DNA from: Bacteroidales bacterium UBA5326
GTDB lineage: Bacteria; Bacteroidota; Bacteroidia; Bacteroidales; UBA932
DNA length: 64,000 nt
Assembly (NCBI GenBank): GCA_002408205.1
Contig: DHQY01000011.1
Location: 62,001 to 126,000, forward strand
Direction: 5' to 3'
The position numbers and the translations under genes are program-made. Under the pieces are notes generated by a model. That model did not search any database, was not told the DNA's origin, and saw only the letters and a program-made list of their open reading frames with translations. Below, piece by piece: positions 24,950-32,337 of this stretch. How positions within the stretch are numbered: the first letter of the stretch is position 1; each line of letters opens with the position of its first letter.

Positions 24950-26593
24950 ATGGATAAATATGTAATAGGACTCGATTACGGGACCGATTCTGCCCGTGCG
25001 GTAATAGTTAACGCACGTACCGGAGAAACGGTTGCTACCTCTGTAAAATACTATCCCCGCTGGATGGAGGGCAAATATTGTTTGCCCTCCGCCAACAGGT
25101 ACCGTCAGCACCCGCTGGATTATATTGAGGTGCTCGAAGGCTCGGTTATGGAAGCCCTTTCGCTCGCTCCTGCGGGTACTGCCGCCAATGTGGTGGGAAT
25201 GGCTTTCGACACCACGGGAAGCACCCCGGTTTTTACGGATGAAACAGGTACGCCGCTTGCCCTCTTGCCCGAATTTGCGGACAATCCTAACGCCATGTTT
25301 GTGCTTTGGAAAGATCATACAGCCGTTGTTGAGGCCGAGGAGATCAACAAGCTCTGCAGTACCTGGAAGATCAACTACAGTGCTTACGAAGGAGGAATCT
25401 ATTCATCCGAATGGTTCTGGGCCAAAGCCCTGCATGTTCTCAGGGAAGACAGTGCCGTAAGGGAAAAGGCATACTCCATTGTGGAACATTGCGAATGGAT
25501 GCCTGCATTGCTTACCGGGGTAAAAAAATCGTCCGATATCATCAGAAGCCGTTGTGCCCAGGGTCATAAAGCTATGTGGCATCCCGGCTGGGGAGGGTTG
25601 CCCGGGGAAGATTTCCTTGTGGCACTCGATCCGCTGCTGACCGGGTTCCGGAGCAGGCTCTTTGAAGATACATTCACGGCCGATAAACCGGTTGGTTATC
25701 TGACTCCCGAGTGGGCTGCCCGTTTGGGACTGACCACCAATGTAGTGGTTGCGGGAGGCGCCTTTGACTGCCATATGGGAGCCGTCGGGGCCGGTATTAC
25801 GCCTTATACTTTTGTGAGGGTTATCGGTACGTCTACCTGTGACATTATGGTTGCTCCATGTGAAGAGATAGGTTCTTCACTAATAAGGGGCATCTGCGGG
25901 CAGGTTGACGGTTCCGTTATTCCCGGGATGATTGGGCTCGAGGCCGGACAGTCCGGTTTTGGCGATATTTACGCCTGGTTCAGAAAAGTCCTTGAATTCC
26001 CGCTCAGACAACTTCTCTCCGACTCAGAACTGGCAGACCGGCTTGCAGAAAAGATCATTCCTGTGCTGACTGCCGAGGCAGAAAAAATTTCCGTTGAAGA
26101 AAGCTCACTCATTGCCACCGACTGGATGAACGGCCGTCGTACCCCGGATGCCAACCAGTTGCTTAAAGGCGCCATTGCCGGTATAACGCTGGGCACCTCG
26201 GCTCCGCATATCTTTAAGGCATTGGTTGAGGCTACCGCATTCGGTTCCAGGGCCATAGTTGAGCGTTTCCGCAGCGAGGGGGTCCGAATTGACAACGTAA
26301 TTGGGATTGGAGGCATTGCCCTCAAGTCTCCGTTTGTAATGCAAACTCTTAGCAATGTGCTGAATATGCCCATTGACGTCTGCCGTACTGACCAGGCTTG
26401 TGCGCTGGGTGCCGCCATGTTTGCCGCCACCGCTGCCGGGCTCTACTCAAAAGTAGAAGAGGCACAACAGGCTATGAGCTCGGGCTTTGCCAAAACGTAC
26501 ACTCCCCAGACGGAATTGGTGGATGCTTATGATCGGGCCTATAAAAGGTATCTTGAGCTCGGCCGATATTGTGAAGCTACGGCTTCCTTGTAG
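24950..26593 (+). CDS. araB: Ribulokinase
   Basis: A 547-residue FGGY-family kinase that phosphorylates L-ribulose. It opens with GLDYGTDSARAVIVNARTGE and continues with YPRWMEGKYC. The substrate and ATP motifs GMAFDTTGSTPVF, GAFDCHMGAVGAGITPYTFVRVIGTSTCDIM and TDWMNGRRTPDANQLLKGAIAG are those of AraB. Its end (GGIALKSPFVMQTLSNVLNMPIDV) is also normal. The start follows the araA stop by one base, so the two are one operon. The stop is followed at once by a heptamer repeat array. Confidence 0.96.
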   Translation: MDKYVIGLDYGTDSARAVIVNARTGETVATSVKYYPRWMEGKYCLPSANRYRQHPLDYIEVLEGSVMEALSLAPAGTAANVVGMAFDTTGSTPVFTDETGTPLALLPEFADNPNAMFVLWKDHTAVVEAEEINKLCSTWKINYSAYEGGIYSSEWFWAKALHVLREDSAVREKAYSIVEHCEWMPALLTGVKKSSDIIRSRCAQGHKAMWHPGWGGLPGEDFLVALDPLLTGFRSRLFEDTFTADKPVGYLTPEWAARLGLTTNVVVAGGAFDCHMGAVGAGITPYTFVRVIGTSTCDIMVAPCEEIGSSLIRGICGQVDGSVIPGMIGLEAGQSGFGDIYAWFRKVLEFPLRQLLSDSELADRLAEKIIPVLTAEAEKISVEESSLIATDWMNGRRTPDANQLLKGAIAGITLGTSAPHIFKALVEATAFGSRAIVERFRSEGVRIDNVIGIGGIALKSPFVMQTLSNVLNMPIDVCRTDQACALGAAMFAATAAGLYSKVEEAQQAMSSGFAKTYTPQTELVDAYDRAYKRYLELGRYCEATASL

Positions 26594-26621
26594 TCACATT
26601 TCACTCCTCACATCTCACTCC
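26594..26621 (-). repeat. Heptamer array (TCACnnn x4) directly after araB
   Basis: Four consecutive 7-bp units, TCACATT, TCACTCC, TCACATC and TCACTCC, begin on the base after the araB stop. On the minus strand they are of the GTGAGGA type found at 39614-39655 and 39961-39981. Confidence 0.7.
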
Positions 26622-26638
26622 GTACACAAACATCCAGC

Positions 26639-26702
26639 AAGCTATTCAGAACGTGAAACACCTCCCTCCGCGGGCGCGAGGTTTCCCTTTTCTGAATAGC
26701 TT
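26639..26702 (+). repeat. Long palindromic repeat element, copy 1 (short form)
   Basis: A 64-bp element with perfect 13-bp terminal inverted repeats (AAGCTATTCAGAA / TTCTGAATAGCTT) and a GC-rich centre (CTCCGCGGGCGCGAGG). Read in reverse complement, it matches copy 2 at 39735-39824 except that copy 2 has 26 extra bases forming an inner hairpin. It may also act as the araAB terminator, although no clean T-run follows. Confidence 0.85.
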
Positions 26703-26778
26703 GTGATGTTCTTTTCGGTGGAGTTGCGCACCAGACCGTTTCTGGATGTATCTTTTTTTATATCTTTACAACTTCAAA

Positions 26779-26877
26779 CCTTCAGGGCAGGGTGTAATTC
26801 CCGATCGGCGGTATAGTCCGCGCGCCATAAATGGCTGAACCGTTGAAACTACGGTGCCGACAGTTAAAGTCTGGAAG
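26779..26877 (+). ncRNA. FMN riboswitch (RFN element)
   Basis: The RFN aptamer is nearly complete and in order: AGGGCAGGGTG, AATTCCCGA, CGGCGGTATAGTCCGCG, a short variable hairpin (GCCATAAATGGC), GAACCGTTGAAACTACGGT, GCCGACAGT and AAAGTCTGG. The minimal P1 stem is CTTC (26780-26783) with GAAG (26874-26877). A second CTTC (26772-26775) can pair with GAAG at 26881-26884, close to the ATG at 26890. FMN binding would then block translation start directly. The regulated gene is a TonB-dependent receptor. Confidence 0.95.
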
Positions 26878-26889
26878 AAAGAAGATATT

Positions 26890-29241
26890 ATGAAAACATC
26901 AGTTGCGACCATTATCTTTGGGGCTTTGATGCTGTGCGTCGCCCCGCTTGTTCCGGCAAAAGCTCAGACTTTAGCGGAACGTGAATCTGTAAATGATTCT
27001 CTTGAAATCAACATCCGTGAAATTACCGTCTCGGCTTCGTATCTTAAAACAAGATCTTCTCCGTTGCGTCTGGCTACAGTCGACAGCCGGCAGATAGAGA
27101 GAAAAAGTGCCGGCAAAACATATCCGGAATTGCTCGCCGGTATTCCGGGGATTTATGCCACCAGCGAATCGGGCAGTTACGGCGATGCCAGGATCAATAT
27201 CCGTGGTTTTAAACAGGAAAACATCTCGGTCCTGCTAAACGGCATTCCCATCTCGGGTCTTGTTACAGGCAATATGTTCTGGAATAACTGGCTGGGTCTT
27301 GCCGATGCCACGTATTCCGTTCAGGTTCAGAAAGGGATCGGAGCCTCTATGCTTTCCGATAACTCGGTGGGAGGAACGGTGAATATTATTACAAATACTG
27401 CTACAGCGGAACCGTCGGCCTCGGCGGGTCTGTTTTATACCGGATACGGACTGGGAAAATATTACATCGGTTTGAATTCCGGACAAAACAGAAAGGGCTG
27501 GGCGGTATCGCTTATGGGATCCTATGCCCGGGGCAGCGGATATGTCCGGGAAACGGATGTAAATTCATGGGCTTATATGCTCAATGTCAGCAAACGGTTC
27601 AATGATCGTCACCGGTTGTTGCTGACGGTTCTCGGGTCCCCCGAAAGACATGAGCAACGTTCGGTCAGACTGAGCGCATCGGAAATTAAAACGTACGGAC
27701 TTAAATACAATAAAAATTGGGGATATCTCGAGGGGAAAACCAGAACCCTGAGTGAGAACTTCTATCATAAACCCTACATAACCCTTAACCATTTTATGAA
27801 AGCCGGAGAAAGGATATCATTTACCAATACTTTGTATCTGTCCGTTGGAAATGGGGGCGGAAACTGGTCTGAGAGTAAGGGAAAGCGAATTATTGACCAC
27901 CGGAAGGGCGGTCAAATTGACTGGGATGCCGTGGTGGCGGCCAATAAAGCATCGGGTGGGGCACTGAATATTTTGAGCGTATACCTGGCCGGGCATACAC
28001 AGACAGGATTCAAAAGTCACATTGATTTCCGTATGTCTCCCCGTCTGAACCTGCAGGCAGGAGTGCATTACCAGTATTATTCCACCTGGGAAAAAGAAAG
28101 GATTACCGATCTCCTGGGAGGGAACTACTGGTATGAAGATTACAGCGCCAATTCACTGGCGGGAATGGCCGGCCGGAATCCGGTTAAAACGGTGGGTGAC
28201 TATATTCGTACATGTAACGGAAAAATCATCAACCATGTGACCGGATATGTGTCCGGAGATTATTCGGCCGGCAGATGGAACATTCGGGGTGGTGTTTCTC
28301 TTATGTGGAACAACTACAGAAGATGGGATAAGTACAATTATGCTGTATCGGCCGCAGGACCAGGCTCTTCTGTCTATAGTCCTGTGGCCCGCGCAACCGG
28401 TTTCAGTGCCAAGGGCGGGGCCCTGTACAAACTGAACCGCACCGGTGCGATCTATCTGAATGCGGCTGTTTACAGCCGGCTCCCGTATGCAGACGTATTT
28501 TTTTCTTCCGGAACGAATGATATTACATCAAACGTAAAAAATGAAAAAAACTTTCTAACGGAGGCCGGCTACCGTTTTACCGGTACCCGAACCACTCTCG
28601 AGGCCACTGTCTATTATGCCTACTGGAAAAACAAGACTTTGTTATCCGATCCTTACAAACAACAGGACAATAGTACATATCTGTATATGGTCCAGGGACT
28701 TGATGCCCTGCATTACGGGGTGGAAATTACAGCTGGCATACAGGCTGCCCGATGGCTCAGGATGGAAGCCGGAGCCTCGTTCGGCAGCTGGACCTGGAAG
28801 AATGATGTTTCGGCCAATATCTATGATCCTTATTCGGGCATTCTTACAGATCGTATTGACGTTTATTGCGACGGCCTGAAGGTGGGCGATTCTCCCCAGA
28901 CACAATGCATGGCCTCAATTGAAGTTCTTGTTATAAAAGGGCTTTATATCAATGCAGACTGGACGTATAACGGAAGGATCTATGCCGATTTTGACCCTGT
29001 CGGCCGGACAGATCCCAACGACAGGGCTAATTCCTTACGATTGCCCGATTACCATCTGGTCAATATGTCAGTCACCTGGAATATGCCCTTTGGGCTTACT
29101 TTGCTGGCCAATCTGAACAACCTGACGAATGAAACATATATTGAACGGGGAAAAGACGGTGCGGACCATACACTGGAATCCTTTCGCGGCTATTGGGGCT
29201 TTGGCATAAACGGCAGCCTGGGGCTGCGGGTAGATTTTTAA
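26890..29241 (+). CDS. TonB-dependent outer-membrane receptor under FMN riboswitch (predicted flavin uptake)
   Basis: A 783-residue TonB-dependent receptor. It has a signal peptide (MKTSVATIIFGALMLC... ending AKAQ), a TonB-box-like INIREITVSA near residues 37-46, a plug (about 50-165, with INIRGFKQENISVLLNG and SVGGTVNIITNT) and a large barrel ending in the aromatic terminus LGLRVDF. The start is ATG 26890; an earlier in-frame ATG lies inside the riboswitch. The FMN aptamer ends 12 bp before the start codon, so the gene should be shut off when FMN is plentiful. Riboflavin, FMN or a flavin carrier is the likely substrate (inferred). No inner-membrane flavin transporter lies next to it. Confidence 0.9.
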   Translation: MKTSVATIIFGALMLCVAPLVPAKAQTLAERESVNDSLEINIREITVSASYLKTRSSPLRLATVDSRQIERKSAGKTYPELLAGIPGIYATSESGSYGDARINIRGFKQENISVLLNGIPISGLVTGNMFWNNWLGLADATYSVQVQKGIGASMLSDNSVGGTVNIITNTATAEPSASAGLFYTGYGLGKYYIGLNSGQNRKGWAVSLMGSYARGSGYVRETDVNSWAYMLNVSKRFNDRHRLLLTVLGSPERHEQRSVRLSASEIKTYGLKYNKNWGYLEGKTRTLSENFYHKPYITLNHFMKAGERISFTNTLYLSVGNGGGNWSESKGKRIIDHRKGGQIDWDAVVAANKASGGALNILSVYLAGHTQTGFKSHIDFRMSPRLNLQAGVHYQYYSTWEKERITDLLGGNYWYEDYSANSLAGMAGRNPVKTVGDYIRTCNGKIINHVTGYVSGDYSAGRWNIRGGVSLMWNNYRRWDKYNYAVSAAGPGSSVYSPVARATGFSAKGGALYKLNRTGAIYLNAAVYSRLPYADVFFSSGTNDITSNVKNEKNFLTEAGYRFTGTRTTLEATVYYAYWKNKTLLSDPYKQQDNSTYLYMVQGLDALHYGVEITAGIQAARWLRMEAGASFGSWTWKNDVSANIYDPYSGILTDRIDVYCDGLKVGDSPQTQCMASIEVLVIKGLYINADWTYNGRIYADFDPVGRTDPNDRANSLRLPDYHLVNMSVTWNMPFGLTLLANLNNLTNETYIERGKDGADHTLESFRGYWGFGINGSLGLRVDF

Positions 29242-29245
29242 GTCG

Positions 29246-29326
29246 TTATTTGTTGGCAATACTATTTAGCGGGACAAAAAAAGCACCTACAATACTAAAC
29301 AATAAAGGGAGCAGTAATTTTTTCAT
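29246..29326 (-). CDS. Possible 26-residue hydrophobic peptide after the ABC permease gene
   Basis: A short frame starting 5 bp after the permease stop and ending before the convergent TonB-receptor gene. It encodes 26 residues starting MKKLLLPLLFSIVGAFF and ending NSIANK: basic start, hydrophobic middle, polar end. That pattern fits a small membrane peptide or an orphan signal sequence. The tight operon spacing and composition favour translation, but nothing else supports it. Confidence 0.35.
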   Translation of the reverse strand: MKKLLLPLLFSIVGAFFVPLNSIANK

Positions 29327-29331
29327 TGAAA

Positions 29332-31647
29332 TTAGTTGACCAGGAAATTTGAAGGATTTTCACGGGTAATTTTCCAGGTTTGCACAAAAAGCGTGATTAT
29401 TATGCAGCCGTATGTAATACAAATAGTTATTGGAAATACCCACCACGAAAGCGGTACTTTTACGGCAAACTGATTCAGCCAATGTGAACCGGTAACATAG
29501 AATCCGGTCAGTCCTACCGTAATGCCCAGTGATGTCAGGACAGAAAAGCCTCGGGACAAATGAAGCAGAAGATCCCTTCCTGAAGCCCCGTTCACTTTTC
29601 TTATAGCCAGTTCTTTGCGACGCCGGAATGTCTCGTCTGCCATGAATCCGATAAGTCCGGTAAGGGATATGATCCACACCGCAATACAGGATATTGTGAC
29701 AATGTTCCTGAATATTTTCTCTTTTTCATATTGTGCCAGGGCCATGGCGTGATAAGGGCGCATACGTACAATCTGATCCTGGAACAATAAAGAAATATCT
29801 TTATAGATCAATTCTGTTGTTTGTTGTGAAAGATCCAAAGCTTTGACAGAAAGGATCATCCTGTCGTGACTGTTTCCCATTAGGCGGATCATCAGCGGTA
29901 ACTGAGCCACATGAAGCGACTCCAGATGAAAATCGGAGACCACACCAATTACTGTATAACTGGGTTTATTTTCAAAATAGACCTGTTTTCCCACGGGATT
30001 GTCGTCCCAATGCATTTGATTTACAAAAGAAGTGTTTACCACAATATTCTGCCAGGGATCATTTTCAGCAAGAAATCGTCCGGCAGACAACCGGAATCCC
30101 ATCATTTCACAATAATTAGGCGCTACGTTCATGGTACGGGAAGAAAACATTATTTCTCCCGTTTTTGGATCTTCAACAGGGAATCCGTACAGCTGATCAA
30201 TGGGAATACTATTTGAGTAACTGACGGTTCGGATATATGGTCTCGATTCCAGAACGGTTTTTACGTTATTGTAACGTTCAGGGCTCATGTCAGACACAGA
30301 AAAACAGATGAGGTTTCTGTAGTCGTACCCCAGGTCTTTATGTGTCATCAGGCGGTACTGCAGCGAGACGAGAATCAGTAGTGCAATAATAAAGGCGGAG
30401 CCTCCTATCTGAATCCCGAGCAGAGAGCGTTTCCAGAGCCGGTTTCCCGATCCCGTCTGAGAAAAGGCATGTGTAACGGGTATCCGGCTGAAAAGCCCGG
30501 CAGGAATAAGTCCTGCCAGCAAGAAGATAAGCCCAATGATACTCACAGAAACCCACAGGCGTTCGGGGGCAAACAAACTGTTTATGCTTTGAGATGTAAT
30601 TTGTTCCAGCGTGCTTTTGAAGGAAAAGATCAATGCAACGGCCATTAGAATGGAAAAAAGCAACACCAAAGCATTTTCTCTTGCAAAACAGCCGAAAATA
30701 GTTCCTTTGCCCGCACCAGCCGTCTTTTTTACCGCAATGGTTTTTGCCCGTTTTCCAAGAGAGGCCAGTGAAAGCAGGATATAGTTCATGGCCGATATAA
30801 ATAATACGGCAAACCCCAGCAAAGAAAAAGTGATGTTTCGGTTAAGGATGGTCCGGTCTTTGGTATGTATGGAATCAACAGGATTCAAAGTGAGCTTTAT
30901 AGTGAGTCCCCTTTGTATGTACCAATCCATTGGCCCGTTTTCAACCAGTATATTCCCCAGGTATTCTTCTGTAAGCAGGCTTGTTTCTACCCCTTTTGCC
31001 AGTTTGATGTATCCGTTGTACAAGTCGCCGCCTTCCCATCCGGTATAGAATCCGAATTGTGTTTCCATATTAACGAATGACCCAACGGCATCGAATGATA
31101 GATGGCAATTTTCGGGAACGTCTTCAAATACACCAATAATCGTATAAGGACGTGCCTTGTTGAACAAAACCGTTTGCCCGACAGGGTCCTTCCCTTTAAA
31201 TAATTGTCCGGCCAGGGTTTTAGAAATCATTAGGTTGTTCTCTTGGGCCAACCCGGTGGCACTTCCCTGGATGATATTAAAATCCAATACTTTAAAAAAA
31301 GAAGAATCGGCGTAAACTATTTTTGTTTCGTATTCCTGACCGTCGAAATACAGAAGATGATCACCGGGTCTGTAGAGTGTAGTTGCGGCTTCAGTTCCCG
31401 GAAGGTTGTCTGCCAATACGGAAGCTACGCCGGCCATAATACCGGCGTACTGCTCTCTTCCGCTTTCTTTGTCTGCCACAAATTCTATCCTGTAAATCCT
31501 GTCACAGTCTTTAAAAAAGCGATCATAGGAAGATTCAAAGGCGACCTTGGAGAAAAGTACCAATCCAATAACCAACCCAATGGCTAAAGAACTGATTTTT
31601 ATGAACAGACTGATCTTATGCTGAAATAAATACCTAATTTCGGGCAT
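29332..31647 (-). CDS. ABC transporter permease, FtsX/MacB type (first of two)
   Basis: A 771-residue inner-membrane permease with the layout of large Bacteroidetes FtsX proteins. One N-terminal membrane helix (LFIKISSLAIGLVIGLVLF) is followed by a periplasmic MacB-like core domain and a three-helix FtsX block (near residues 280-420). A second periplasmic domain and a C-terminal FtsX block follow (FRRRKELAIRKVNGASGRDLL). The proteins of this group drive extrusion of molecules from the periplasm by mechanotransmission rather than forming a pore. The start (ATG 31647) overlaps the end of the ATPase gene by 14 bp, so the two are translated together. Substrate unknown. Confidence 0.85.
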   Translation of the reverse strand: MPEIRYLFQHKISLFIKISSLAIGLVIGLVLFSKVAFESSYDRFFKDCDRIYRIEFVADKESGREQYAGIMAGVASVLADNLPGTEAATTLYRPGDHLLYFDGQEYETKIVYADSSFFKVLDFNIIQGSATGLAQENNLMISKTLAGQLFKGKDPVGQTVLFNKARPYTIIGVFEDVPENCHLSFDAVGSFVNMETQFGFYTGWEGGDLYNGYIKLAKGVETSLLTEEYLGNILVENGPMDWYIQRGLTIKLTLNPVDSIHTKDRTILNRNITFSLLGFAVLFISAMNYILLSLASLGKRAKTIAVKKTAGAGKGTIFGCFARENALVLLFSILMAVALIFSFKSTLEQITSQSINSLFAPERLWVSVSIIGLIFLLAGLIPAGLFSRIPVTHAFSQTGSGNRLWKRSLLGIQIGGSAFIIALLILVSLQYRLMTHKDLGYDYRNLICFSVSDMSPERYNNVKTVLESRPYIRTVSYSNSIPIDQLYGFPVEDPKTGEIMFSSRTMNVAPNYCEMMGFRLSAGRFLAENDPWQNIVVNTSFVNQMHWDDNPVGKQVYFENKPSYTVIGVVSDFHLESLHVAQLPLMIRLMGNSHDRMILSVKALDLSQQTTELIYKDISLLFQDQIVRMRPYHAMALAQYEKEKIFRNIVTISCIAVWIISLTGLIGFMADETFRRRKELAIRKVNGASGRDLLLHLSRGFSVLTSLGITVGLTGFYVTGSHWLNQFAVKVPLSWWVFPITICITYGCIIITLFVQTWKITRENPSNFLVN

Positions 31648-32308
31648 CGGTTACAATCTGACCGTCAAACAGATTGAGAATACGTTGTGCATAGCCTGCG
31701 TCTCTTTGAGAGTGGGTCACCATAATGATGGTAGTGCCTTCACGATTGAGTTCCGTGAGCAGATCCATAACTTCAATCCCGTTCTTTGAATCGAGGTTAC
31801 CGGTAGGCTCGTCGGCCAGGATTAGTTTGGGGTTGGAAATAACGGCGCGGGCAATGGCCACACGTTGTTGCTGGCCGCCTGAAAGCTGCTGGGGAAAATG
31901 TCCGGCACGGTGGCTGATATTCATTCGTTTTAGAATGTCATTGACCATTTTCTTACGTTCAGATGCTTTGATCTTCAAATAGATCAGAGGCAATTCTACG
32001 TTTTCGTATACACTCAGTTCTTCAATCAGATTGAAACTTTGGAAAACGAATCCGATATTTCCTTTACGGTATTTTGTCCGGTCTTTTTCTTTTAGACCGC
32101 CTACCTCTTTACCAAGTAATTCATATTTTCCCGAAGTGGGGTTGTCCAACAGACCCAGAATATTCAGCAAGGTGGATTTCCCGCAGCCCGAGGGACCCAT
32201 TACGGCTACAAACTCTCCTTGTTTTATCTGGAACGATACTTCATTCAGAGCAACGGTCTCAATTTCTTCCGTGCGGAACACTTTACTCAGTTTTTCTACT
32301 TTTAACAT
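31634..32308 (-). CDS. ABC transporter ATP-binding protein, MacB/LolD type
   Basis: A 224-residue ATPase with Walker A GPSGCGKST (38-46), Q-loop Q90, signature LSGGQQQR (142-149), Walker B LILADEPTG with Asp166-Glu167, and the switch His in VTHSQRD. The overall pattern (AVMGPSGCGKSTLLNILGLLDNPTSG, VFQSFNLIEELSVYENVELPL) is that of the MacB/LolD/FtsE group, which powers FtsX-type permeases. It lies between two such permeases. One ATPase probably serves both, giving a heteromeric pump. Confidence 0.92.
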   Translation of the reverse strand: MLKVEKLSKVFRTEEIETVALNEVSFQIKQGEFVAVMGPSGCGKSTLLNILGLLDNPTSGKYELLGKEVGGLKEKDRTKYRKGNIGFVFQSFNLIEELSVYENVELPLIYLKIKASERKKMVNDILKRMNISHRAGHFPQQLSGGQQQRVAIARAVISNPKLILADEPTGNLDSKNGIEVMDLLTELNREGTTIIMVTHSQRDAGYAQRILNLFDGQIVTDARN

Positions 32309-32337
32309 AACAGTAATGATTTTATTGATTTATATAT

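Noticed and set aside
26594..26889. Assigning the palindrome at 26639-26702 as a standard intrinsic terminator of araAB
   Set aside because: The stem is strong but is not followed by a clear T-run, and the same sequence recurs elsewhere as a repeat; a terminator role is only possible.
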